From NCBI GenBank assembly GCA_037074585.1, contig CM073493.1:39767501-39831500 (forward strand): a DNA stretch of 64,000 bases, written 5' to 3'. Under the pieces are notes generated by a model, which saw nothing but the letters and a program-made list of their open reading frames with translations, had not been told where the DNA came from and ran no database searches. Origin of the DNA: Biancaea sappan. Lineage: Eukaryota > Streptophyta > Magnoliopsida > Fabales > Fabaceae. Made by a program: the position numbers and the translations under genes. Positions 46,889-57,556 of this stretch are shown piece after piece (positions within the stretch are counted from its first letter, which is position 1; every line of letters begins with the position of its first letter).

Positions 46889-46900
46889 TGGTATCAAAGC
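46889..46900 (+). other. Primer binding site, initiator-Met type
   Basis: TGGTATCAAAGC two bases after the LTR end, one base different from the common Copia site. Confidence 0.85.
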
Positions 46901-47101
46901 CTAGGTTGGTTGTGAGCGAGGTTGTGGGATCTCTTGAAAATCTGAGTATGCTCTATGGTTGCAGCTTTGACTGAACTTCCATAACCAGAAAAGATTTCTT
47001 GAGGTTTTTTTTTTGTGAGAGATTTTGAGTCGTGAGGAGTTTGGTACTCTGCAAGTTTGTAAGTCAAGCTTGTTCGGTATAGTCGAAATCTTGCTGGCAC
47101 G

Positions 47102-48724
47102 ATGGGTGACCTTCAAATAGTTGGAGGAATCAAGAAGCTCAACAACAAAAACTACAACATGTGGGCAACATGTATGGAGTCTTACCTACAAGGTCAAGAT
47201 CTTTGGGAGGTCGTCGGTGGTGGTGAAGTTACACAACCGGTGGCAGAAGATGCCAATGGCACCTTGCGAAAGTGGAAAATTAAAGTAGGCAAAGCGATGT
47301 TTGCTTTAAAGACCACAATTGAAGAAGAAATGTTGGAGCACATCCGGGATGCTAAAACACCAAAGGAAGCATGGGACACTTTTGTTACACTTTTTTCAAA
47401 GAAGAATGATACAAGACTACAACTTCTTGAGAATGAGCTACTATCAATGGTGCAACGCGACATGACAATTGCCCAATATTTTCACAAAGTGAAGTCGATA
47501 TGCCGCGAAATTTCAGAATTAGATCCAACAGCTCCTATTGGGGAAACCAGGATAAAGAGAATAATTATCCACGGTTTAAGACCCGAATATCGAGGGTTTA
47601 TTGCCGCTATACAGGGATGGCCGATACAACCATCACTTGTTGAGTTTGAAAATTTGCTTGCAAGTCAGGAAGCTATGGCTAAGCAAATGGGAGGAGTCTC
47701 GCTGAAGAGTGAGGAGGAAGCACCTATACCAGTAAAAGCAAAGAGACTTCTAAGCGGTACAATGGTGGTGGATCTAATAAGGATGGTGACAAGGTGAACC
47801 AAGGAAAGGGAGGCTTTCATCTAGGAGGAGATTCAAAGAGTCGCGGTAATAGTAGAAAGTTCAATGGCAAGTGTTACAACTGCGGGAAGAAGGGCCACAT
47901 GGCAAAAGATTGTTGGTCCAAGAAAAAGCCTGTTGAAAGTAATACAGCTACTTCTAACTCTACGGAGTATAGTGAAGATGGTTGGGATGCCGAAGCGTTA
48001 TTTGCTATGGAGGAAGAAGAATTAGCTCTCACGGTTACAACTCCAGAACATATTGACTACAAGAATGACTGGATCATAGATTCAGGCTGCTCAAATCATA
48101 TGACAGGTGATAAACAAAAGTTGCAAAACTTGTCTGAGTACAAGGGAGGACGTGTGGTAGTAACAACCGATAACTCAAGGTTACCAATAGCTCACATTGG
48201 TAAGACGATAGTTACACCCCGACATAACTCTAGCCAGGTGCCACTTCAAGATGTATACCATGTTCCTGGAATGAAGAAAAACTTATTGTCTGTGGCTCAA
48301 TTAACATCATCAGGTCACTATGTCTTGTTCGGTCCCCAAGATGTGAAGGTGTATTGTGACCTCAAAATCTTAGAAACACCAACAATGGAGGGACGACAAT
48401 TGGAGTCAGTCTACGTGATGTCAGCAGAATCTGCATATGTAGATAGGACAAGGAAAAATGAAACATCAGATCTATGGCACATGCGGTTAGGTCACGTTAG
48501 CTATTCCAAGCTAAGTGTGATGGTGAAGAAATCGATGCTTAAAGGGCTTCCTCAACTTGATGTGCGAACAGACACAATATGTGCAGGGTGCCAGTATGGT
48601 AAAGCACACCAGTTGCCATACGAGGAATCGAAGTTTAAAGCAAAAGAGCCATTAGAGTTAATTCATTCTGATGTGTTTGGACCAGTTAAACAGCCATCAA
48701 TTGGTGGTATGCGGTATATGGTGA
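47102..48724 (+). pseudogene. Copia gag-protease-integrase N-terminus, frameshifted
   Basis: ATG at 47102 opens gag (KLNNKNYNMWATCMESYLQG; DUF4219/UBN2-type). A one-base indel near 47745-47750 shifts the frame; reading continues at 47794 with the CCHC knuckle (CYNCGKKGHMAKDC), the protease motif DWIIDSGCSNHMTGD, and the pre-integrase zinc region (LWHMRLGHVSYSKL ... CAGCQYGKAH). The integrase core begins (HSDVFGPVKQPS, first catalytic Asp) and is cut after GGMRYMV by the nested element. Gag binds RNA and forms the particle; protease matures it; integrase inserts the cDNA. Confidence 0.9.
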
Positions 48725-48733
48725 TCAAAAACT

Positions 48734-49484
48734 TGTTGACTGCTTGGCAAGCGCACCAATCGCACAAGTAATATAGTGATTTGAGAGTAAGAGTATCGTT
48801 CCCACGAGGACTAAGCGACTAAGTACCCAAGAAATTTAATTGAATTAGTTGGACGAAACAATTGGATTGAGGACAACTCTAATGAAGAACTAACAATAAA
48901 AGTGAACTATGACAGTAAATTTTTATAGATTTTCTTTTAATGACAGTAAACAATGCAAAAACTGATGAAATAGTCTAATTAAAGCCTAGGGTCACTAATC
49001 CCTCTCCTCTATCTTAGAAATTACAAAACCCCTCTCATGCACTCGCAACTTATTCAACTATATAAGTTAAAATTGAGTTTTTTTAGGTTTTACCGCTATA
49101 GCGGTGAAGATCCACCGCTATAGCGGTGGCTGGCAGAGAAGAAGGCACCAAAATCTTTTTTTCAGCAATCCACCGCTATAGCTGTAAATTTTACCGCTAT
49201 AGCTGTGGGAGACAGCAATTAATTCAGCATTTTCAGAATTTCAGCTCTAGCATTCCATCTTCTAACACAAACTTTTTACCAACTCCACCTGCACCAAAAA
49301 TAACAAATAAACCCATTAAATCGCATAAAAGAAACATGAAATCACTCCATTTATTAAAAGATCAAAGAAAACTAAAACTAATCTAAACTACTCAAAATAT
49401 GAGCTAAGAATTACAAGACAACAAGAAAGAGATCAAAAGAGAGGGTATTTAACATCAAAATGGCACTAAATTGAGAACTCAACA
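48734..49484 (-). repeat. LTR 1 of tandem array, 751 bp, 659-bp internal deletion
   Basis: Matches the other LTRs at both ends but lacks the segment corresponding to about 51205-51862 of LTR 2. The junction near 49067-49070 shows ttaa microhomology. Four palindromes remain (49091, 49113, 49171, 49192). Eight bases of leader (caaaaact, 48726-48733) lie outside the LTR terminus. Confidence 0.95.
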
Positions 49485-50556
49485 CTCCCCCAAACTTGAA
49501 CCTTTGCTTGTCCTCAAGTAAAAACTTTCAATGAGAAAAATTTTGAGAAAAATATGTGCGACCATGAATATGTACAACTAGGAGAAGTAAAGATCTGAAA
49601 ATGTGAATTAAAGCAAACCAAGCCTCATCAAACCATTACTCAAAAGATTTAACTCAAGAGTTTGCAATCTTAAGGATTCAATAAGAAATGTTAATCAAAC
49701 CACAAGAAAATTTGAAATCAAAGCTTCACCTCTTGGAACAGTTTATAAAACCAAATTCACAAAAATTCCAAAATTAAATTACTTCTTTGTTCTCAAAGGC
49801 ATCGTTTTATTTCGATTCCCAAGGGCTTCACTGTTTTGTTCTCAAGGATATAGCTTCCTAACTTTTCTTATTTCCTTTGGAAATTTTTTTTTCAATTTTC
49901 TCATTTTAGTTTAATTACAAGAGCCTATCCCTTATTGAAACTTTCAGCTATCCCCTTATTAAATCCTTTTTTCACTAGCCTCTTATTGAACTTTTTTTTT
50001 ATAAATAAATATGAAAATGATCTAAAAACCATTCAAAGAGACAAAAATAAAACTCCTTTTATTTTGAAGTGATAGAGATAACACTTACAAAATATGAAAA
50101 CTTAAGATTAGCAAACTCAAGAGGTAACTCTTAAAAAGAATTACATTTGACATGATTTGACTTGCCAAAAACTTCAAACTTTCAGATTTCAAAATTTTCA
50201 AAAATTTCCTCCTACTACACATGCATATGGTCAACACAAAATTAACCAAAATTTTCTCAAAGAAGAAACTCATCAACAAACCTCTCCCCCAAACTTAAAT
50301 TTGACAGTGTCCTCACTGTTCCAGATCAGCACAATAGAGGAAAAGAAGACACAACATAACAAACAAAACAAAACAAAACAAAATGCTATTACGAACATCC
50401 TAACTGCCATTCACCAAGATAATAAACATGACCATATTCAGCATTTATCAATTCAACTCCAAAATAAATAATAAATAGCAGTTAAAATATTACTAATAGC
50501 AGCACATCAAACCACAACAAAAAAAATAGAAGAAAAAAAAATTACGAAAGCAATAA

Positions 50557-50593
50557 ACTTGGGTTGCCTCCCAAGAGCGCTAAGTTTATAGTC
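50557..50593 (-). other. Conserved leader block, copy in tandem element
   Basis: Same 37 nt as at 28410-28446, with the TTGGG/CCCAA stem. About 250 nt downstream of the primer site on the element strand. Confidence 0.75.
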
Positions 50594-50842
50594 TTCAGCC
50601 AGACTTTACCGATGCTTGTTCAAGGTCGATCGTCCAATGTCGGCCACCTACACAATAAGAAACACCGGTTAACAATGAAAAATATAGCTAAAAATAAATT
50701 GACACAAGAAAAGCTTAAATGATTAAATACTCAAACAGAACAGTAAAGAGAAAAATGAAAGAAATCAAGACAAAACAGAAAATAAAACAAAGCGTCCAAG
50801 CTAACACTTTCAAATTTCTTTGAATATTAGCACAAATCTTAG

Positions 50843-50860
50843 TCCCCGGCAACGGCGCCA
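50843..50860 (-). other. Primer binding site, tRNA-Asp type
   Basis: The plus strand reads tccccggcaacggcgcca, the 3' end of plant tRNA-Asp including CCA, hence a minus-strand primer site. Six bases separate it from the LTR. The second copy is at 53636-53653. Confidence 0.85.
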
Positions 50861-51775
50861 AAAACTTGTTAGTCGATTTGGCAAGCGCACCAATCGCACA
50901 AGTAATATAGTGATTTGAGAGTAAGAGTATCGTTCCCACGAGGACTAAGCGACTAAGTACCCAAGAAATTTAATTGAATTAGTTGGACGAAGCAATTGGA
51001 TTGAGGACAACTCTAATGAGGAACTAACAATAAAAGTGAACTATGACAGTAAATTTTTATAGATTTTCTTTTAATGACAGTAAACAATGCAAAAACTGAT
51101 GAAATAGTCTAATTAAAGCCTAGGGTCACTAATCCCTCTCCTCTATATTAGAAATTACAAAACCCCTCTCATGCACTCGCAACTTATTCAACTATATAAG
51201 TTAATCCTAGGTTATTCTAATAACTTAAAAGAATCCTCCCGAATCTCAATTAAGTTGCTCAACTCCTACGCAATTCCTTGTGTGGGTTAAGCCTAACACA
51301 ACCAACCTAGCTTTGATTAAACGAGATTAACTAACATTCCTATTAGCTAACAAGCGAAAACACTTAGTAAGGTTCACGCACTCGTCCTTCCTATTCAGTG
51401 TTCTACTCTCACCTCCCTCTCCCGAGTTCGAAGACAGCAACAAGCATACATATAGATTGATCAAGTCCATATAACGCAACAATAAAATGGATAGAAAGAC
51501 TTATATTAATTGAAATAAGGTTGCAAATACATGAGAGAATGTAAAATCTATTCAGGAGTCAAGTTCATAGTAACCCTAGATAGAAAATCTAGCTACTCAT
51601 AGAAAATAAACAGCAGAAAGCAGAAAAAGAGATGAAGTTAGCCATGAATCTGAGGTGGAATGATGGATTGAGCTCCCCAAGCCTTGAGAATCAGGTTCCC
51701 CTTGCTCCTCTCAGCCAAAACGGCGCCCCCCTTCAGTCTCCAACTCCAGAATACCCTAAAAATTTCATCTGAAGC

Positions 51776-51783
51776 CTTTTATA
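51776..51783 (-). promoter_or_regulatory. TATA-like box of tandem element LTR
   Basis: TATAAAAG on the minus strand, about 20 bp downstream of the palindrome array. The equivalent in LTR 3 is about 2793 bp to the right. Confidence 0.5.
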
Positions 51784-51802
51784 TCAGTGCAGGATCGCGA
51801 AC

Positions 51803-51999
51803 TACCGCTATAGCGGTAAGTACCCACAGCTATAGCGGTAGGAGGCAGAGAAGAAGGCTTAAAATTGAGTTTTTTTAGGTTTTACCGCTATAGCGGTGAA
51901 GATCCACCGCTATAGCGGTGGCTGGCAGAGAAGAAGGCACCAAAATCTTTTTTTCAGCAATCCACCGCTATAGCTGTAAATTTTACCGCTATAGCTGTG
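51803..51999 (-). repeat. Paired-palindrome array, core YACCGCTATAGCGGTR
   Basis: Six 16-bp palindromes start at 51803/51825, 51883/51905 and 51963/51984. The within-pair distance is 22, 22 and 21 bp; the pair period is exactly 80 bp. The outermost copies from the TATA side carry single changes (cagc, gctgt). The same array is at 54596-54792 in LTR 3, and a four-copy part at 49091-49207 in LTR 1. Confidence 0.95.
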
Positions 52000-52276
52000 G
52001 GAGACAGCAATTAATTCAGCATTTTCAGAATTTCAGCTCTAGCATTCCATCTTCTAACACAAACTTTTTACCAACTCCACCTGCACCAAAAATAACAAAT
52101 AAACCCATTAAATCGCATAAAAGAAACATGAAATCACTCCATTTATTAAAAGATCAAAGAAAACTAAAACTAATCTAAACTACTCAAAATATGAGCTAAG
52201 AATTACAAGACAACAAGAAAGAGATCAAAAGAGAGGGTATTTAACATCAAAATGGCACTAAATTGAGAACTCAACA

Positions 52277-53659
52277 CTCCCCCAAACTTGAACCTTTGCT
52301 TGTCCTCAAGTAAAAACTTTCAATGAGAAAAATTTTGAGAAAAATATGTGCGACCATGAATATGTACAACTAGGAGAAGTAAAGATCTGAAAATGTGAAT
52401 TAAAGCAAACCAAGCCTCATCAAACCATTACTCAAAAGATTTAACTCAAGAGTTTGCAATCTTAAGGATTCAATAAGAAATGTTAATCAAACCACAAGAA
52501 AATTTGAAATCAAAGCTTCACCTCTTGGAACAGTTTATAAAACCAAATTCACAAAAATTCCAAAATTAAATTACTTCTTTGTTCTCAAAGGCATCGTTTT
52601 ATTTCGATTCCCAAGGGCTTCACTGTTTTGTTCTCAAGGATATAGCTTCCTAACTTTTCTTATTTCCTTTGGAAATTTTTTTTTCAATTTTCTCATTTTA
52701 GTTTAATTACAAGAGCCTATCCCTTATTGAAACTTTCAGCTATCCCCTTATTAAATCCTTTTTTCACTAGCCTCTTATTGAACTTTTTTTTTATAAATAA
52801 ATATGAAAATGATCTAAAAACCATTCAAAGAGACAAAAATAAAACTCCTTTTATTTTGAAGTGATAGAGATAACACTTACAAAATATGAAAACTTAAGAT
52901 TAGCAAACTCAAGAGGTAACTCTTAAAAAGAATTACATTTGACATGATTTGACTTGCCAAAAACTTCAAACTTTCAGATTTCAAAATTTTCAAAAATTTC
53001 CTCCTACTACACATGCATATGGTCAACACAAAATTAACCAAAATTTTCTCAAAGAAGAAACTCATCAACAAACCTCTCCCCCAAACTTAAATTTGACAGT
53101 GTCCTCACTGTTCCAGATCAGCACAATAGAGGAAAAGAAGACACAACATAACAAACAAAACAAAACAAAACAAAATGCTATTACGAACATCCTAACTGCC
53201 ATTCACCAAGATAATAAACATGACCATATTCAGCATTTATCAATTCAACTCCAAAATAAATAATAAATAGCAGTTAAAATATTACTAATAGCAGCACATC
53301 AAACCACAACAAAAAAAATAGAAGAAAAAAAAAATTACGAAAGCAATAAACTTGGGTTGCCTCCCAAGAGCGCTAAGTTTATAGTCTTCAGCCAGACTTT
53401 ACCGATGCTTGTTCAAGGTCGATCGTCCAATGTCGGCCACCTACACAATAAGAAACACCGGTTAACAATGAAAAATATAGCTAAAAATAAATTGACACAA
53501 GAAAAGCTTAAATGATTAAATACTCAAACAGAACAGTAAAGAGAAAAATGAAAGAAATCAAGACAAAACAGAAAATAAAACAAAGCGTCCAAGCTAACAC
53601 TTTCAAATTTCTTTGAATATTAGCACAAATCTTAGTCCCCGGCAACGGCGCCAAAAACT
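52277..53659 (-). other. Internal region 2 of tandem element, non-coding
   Basis: 1383 bp, differing from internal region 1 by one extra A in a homopolymer as far as I can see. Leader block at 53350-53386; primer site at 53636-53653. Confidence 0.9.
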
Positions 53660-55069
53660 TGTTAGTCGATTTGGCAAGCGCACCAATCGCACAAGTAATA
53701 TAGTGATTTGAGAGTAAGAGTATCGTTCCCACGAGGACTAAGCGACTAAGTACCCAAGAAATTTAATTGAATTAGTTGGACGAAGCAATTGGATTGAGGA
53801 CAACTCTAATGAGGAACTAACAATAAAAGTGAACTATGACAGTAAATTTTTATAGATTTTCTTTTAATGACAGTAAACAATGCAAAAACTGATGAAATAG
53901 TCTAATTAAAGCCTAGGGTCACTAATCCCTCTCCTCTATATTAGAAATTACAAAACCCCTCTCATGCACTCGCAACTTATTCAACTATATAAGTTAATCC
54001 TAGGTTATTCTAATAACTTAAAAGAATCCTCCCGAATCTCAATTAAGTTGCTCAACTCCTACGCAATTCCTTGTGTGGGTTAAGCCTAACACAACCAACC
54101 TAGCTTTGATTAAACGAGATTAACTAACATTCCTATTAGCTAACAAGCGAAAACACTTAGTAAGGTTCACGCACTCGTCCTTCCTATTCAGTGTTCTACT
54201 CTCACCTCCCTCTCCCGAGTTCGAAGACAGCAACAAGCATACATATAGATTGATCAAGTCCATATAACGCAACAATAAAATGGATAGAAAGACTTATATT
54301 AATTGAAATAAGGTTGCAAATACATGAGAGAATGTAAAATCTATTCAGGAGTCAAGTTCATAGTAACCCTAGATAGAAAATCTAGCTACTCATAGAAAAT
54401 AAACAGCAGAAAGCAGAAAAAGAGATGAAGTTAGCCATGAATCTAAGGTGGAATGATGGATTGAGCTCCCCAAGCCTTGAGAATCAGGTTCCCCTTGCTC
54501 CTCTCAGCCAAAACGGCGCCCCCCTTCAGTCTCCAACTCCAGAATACCCTAAAAATTTCATCTGAAGCCTTTTATATCAGTGCAGGATCGCGAACTACCG
54601 CTATAGCGGTAAGTACCCACCGCTATAGCGGTAGGAGGCAGAGAAGAAGGCTTAAAATTGAGTTTTTTTAGGTTTTACCGCTATAGCGGTGAAGATCCAC
54701 CGCTATAGCGGTGGCTGGCAGAGAAGAAGGCACCAAAATCTTTTTTTCAGCAATCCACCGCTATAGCTGTAAATTTTACTGCTATAGCTGTGGGAGACAG
54801 CAATTAATTCAGCATTTTCAGAATTTCAGCTCTAGCATTCCATCTTCTAACACAAACTTTTTACCAACTCCACCTGCACCAAAAATAACAAATAAACCCA
54901 TTAAATCGCATAAAAGAAACATGAAATCACTCCATTTATTAAAAGATCAAAGAAAACTAAAACTAATCTAAACTACTCAAAATATGAGCTAAGAATTACA
55001 AGACAACAAGAAAGAGATCAAAAGAGAGGGTATTTAACATCAAAATGGCACTAAATTGAGAACTCAACA
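53660..55069 (-). repeat. LTR 3 of tandem array, 1410 bp
   Basis: Differs from LTR 2 at three positions by eye (ctaagg vs ctgagg; caccgc vs cacagc; tactgc vs taccgc). The palindrome array lies at 54596-54792. It ends at the Copia integrase sequence (gtgacattc). Confidence 0.95.
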
Positions 55070-57556
55070 GTGACATTCATTGATGACTTCTCAAGGCATG
55101 TGTGGGTTTTCTTTATGAAAGAAAAATCTGACACCTTCTCAAAGTTTAAAGAGTTTAGAGAGTTAGCCGAAGGAGAAGTAGGAAAGAAGATTCATTGCTT
55201 GCGCACAGATAACGGGGGAGAATATAGCTCAAAAGAGTTCTCTCAATACTTAAGGGAATGTCAAATATGACATCAATACACTTGTGCCAACACACCACAA
55301 CAAAATGGTGTAGCTGAGAGAAAGAATCGACATCTTGCAGAAGTTTGTCGAAGCATGCTACATGCAAAGAATGTACCAGGAAGATTTTGGGCTGAAGCAA
55401 TGAGGATTGCAGCCTTTGTAATCAATAGACTTCCTCAACCGAGGTTAGAATTTATTTCACCCTTTGAGAAACTATGGAATAAGGAACCTACAGTTAATTA
55501 CTTTCGAGTATTTGGCTGTGTATGCTATGTATTTGTTCCTGATCATTTACGAAGCAAGTTTGACAAAAAAATTGTTAGATGTATCTTTGTGGGATACGAC
55601 AGCCATAGAAAGGGATGGAAATGTTGTGATCCAATGAGTGGAAGATGCTACACTTCACGAGATGTGGTGTTTGATGAAGCATCTTCTTGGTGGTCCTTAG
55701 AGAATGAGGCATTGCCAGACTCCAGAGAATTTGGAGACAAGCTACAACAAAAGATGGAGGAACATATTATTCAACTTCAACAAAGTTCAGATGAACTAGG
55801 AAATCTAAATGGCAATGATGTTGAACAGAGAGTGACCCAGAATCCTTGGCAAAGTGGAATGTATGAACAATCAAATAAAGAAGGTGGGCCTAATGAAATT
55901 GAAGAATTTACTCCACAATCTCAACTTCGAAGGTCAACAAGAATACAAAGGCCAAATCCCAAATACGCCAATACAGCCATAGTCAAAGAATTAACCATAG
56001 TAGAACCTGAGAAGTTTGAAGAGGCATCGCAGAGTCCTGAGTGGATGATCGCCATGAAAGAAGAGATTGATGCACTTAAGCAAAACCAGACTTGGGATTT
56101 GGTGCCAAAGCCAAGAGATGTAAAGCCTATATCATGTAAATGGGTTTACAAGATAAAACGCCAACCAGATGGGTCAATTGAGAGGTACAAGGCATGATTG
56201 GTAGCTCGTGGTTTCTCTCAACAGTACGGACTAGACTATGATGAAACATTTAGTCCAGTGGCAAAATTGACAACAGTACGAGTCTTACTTGCACTTGCAG
56301 CTAACAAAGATTGGAATTTATGGCAGATGGATGTGAAGAATGCCTTTCTTCATGGAGAGCTGGATCGGGAAATCTACATGATTCAACCAATGGGTTTTCA
56401 AAGCCAAAATCATCCTGAATACGTATGTAAGCTACGAAAAGCACTATATGGATTGAAACAAGCACCTAGGGCGTGGTATGGTAAGATTGCTGAATTCCTA
56501 ACACAAAGTGGCTATTTAGTAACATCTGCAGATTCCAGCTTGTTTGTTAAAGCTAATAAAGGAAAGCTAGCTATCGTGCTAGTTTATGTGGATGACTTAA
56601 TCATAACCGGTGATGATGAGGTAGAAATTCTTCGGACGAAGGAGAATCTTTCAGTTCGTTTCCAAATGAAGGAACTTGGACAGCTCAAGCACTTCCTTGG
56701 TTTAGAGGTTGATCGCACACAAGAAGGAATATTTCTTTGTCAACAAAAGTATTCCGAAGATTTGTTGGAAAAATTCGGAATACTTGAATGTAAGCCGATT
56801 TCGACACCAATGGAACCAAATATTAAAATGTGTGCACATGAAGGAAAAGATTTAGAAGATGCAACGATGTATCGGCAATTGGTAGGTAGTCTCATCTACT
56901 TAACCTTGACAAGACCTGACATTTCTTATGCAGTTGGTGTGATGAGTCGATACATGCAAAATCCAAAAAAGTCTCATTTGGAAATAGTTCGACGAATACT
57001 GAGATATGTGAAGAGTACAATTGACTATGGTCTTTTGTACGAGAAAGGTGGAGAATGCAAGTTAGTTGGTTATTGTGATGCTGACTATGCAGGAGATCAT
57101 GATACTAGGAGATCAACAACTGGCTATGTGTTTAAGCTTGGTTCCGGAACAATTTCTTGGTGTAGCAAGAGACAGCAAACGGTATCATTGTCAACCACTG
57201 AAGCAGAGTATCGAGCTGCAGCAATGGCAGCACAAGAAAGTACATGGTTGATACAGTTAATGAATAGCCTACATCAACCAGTAAATTATGCAGTTTCGCT
57301 GTACTGTGACAATCAATCAGCAATTCGTTTGGCAGAGAATCCGGTCTTTCATGCAAGAACTAAGCATGTTGAAGTGCACTATCATTTTATCAGAGAGAAG
57401 GTTCTACAGGAAGAAATTGAGATGAGACAGATCAAAATAGATGATCAAGTTGTAGATTTGTTTACAAAAAGTCTAAGTATAGGCAAGCTCCAAATGTTTC
57501 GTCAACAGCTTGACATATTGCAGAGAATGGAAGCTGGTGTTGAGGGGGAGTGTTAA
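55070..57556 (+). pseudogene. Copia integrase C-terminal part, RT and RNase H
   Basis: Reading resumes in integrase (TFIDDFSRHVWVFFMKEKSD; LRTDNGGEYSS with the second Asp; QQNGVAERKNRHL with the Glu). It continues through RT (FSPVAKLTTVRVLLALA; YVDDLIITGDD, the catalytic pair) to RNase H (GYCDADYAGDHDTRRSTTGY; TTEAEYRAA; YCDNQSAIRLAENP). All is one frame except TGA codons at 55268-55270 and 56195-56197, both where CGA (Arg) fits (CQI-stop-HQY, RYKA-stop-LVARGF). CpG deamination explains both. It is otherwise a full-length Copia pol end. Confidence 0.95.
57539..57550 (+). other. Copia polypurine tract
   Basis: gttgagggggag immediately before the 3' LTR; it primes plus-strand synthesis and overlaps the last pol codons. 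Confidence 0.85.

Larger units (their letters stand above)
49485..50866 (-). other. Internal region 1 of tandem LARD-like element, non-coding
   Basis: 1382 bp. PPT side (ctcccccaaactt) at left, leader block 50557-50593, and primer site 50843-50860 at right. It contains T/A-rich filler and an aacaaaacaaaacaaa run. The ORFs it contains are repeated identically in internal region 2 only because the DNA is duplicated. Confidence 0.9.
50867..52276 (-). repeat. LTR 2 of tandem array, 1410 bp, full length
   Basis: On the minus strand it starts TGTTGAGTTCTC and ends GACTAACA. It contains six palindromes in three 80-bp units (51803-51999) directly upstream of a TATA-like TATAAAAG (plus-strand cttttata, 51776-51783). 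Confidence 0.95.
48726..55069 (-). mobile_element. Tandem non-autonomous LTR element: LTR-int-LTR-int-LTR
   Basis: Three LTRs (48734-49484, 50867-52276, 53660-55069) alternate with two internal regions (49485-50866, 52277-53659), all minus strand, inside the Copia integrase gene. The flanks gtgat (48721-48725) / gtgac (55070-55074) are a 4/5 duplication of the Copia target. The repeat period is 2793 bp. No coding capacity. tRNA-Asp primer sites sit beside each right-hand LTR. The near-identity of units (three differences between the two full LTRs) points to a recent unequal crossover or tandem duplication after insertion. Confidence 0.95.

Noticed and set aside
50843..50860. 3' end of a tRNA-Asp gene
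   Set aside because: Only the last 18 nt including CCA are present, six bases from an LTR edge, so it is a primer binding site read on the opposite strand. Nuclear tRNA genes do not encode CCA.
49126..54971. Identical 86-, 104-, 74- and 64-codon ORFs repeated in two or three copies, looking like a conserved gene family
   Set aside because: They lie in the LTRs and interiors of the tandem LARD-like element; identity reflects recent DNA duplication. The residues include the palindrome repeat itself.
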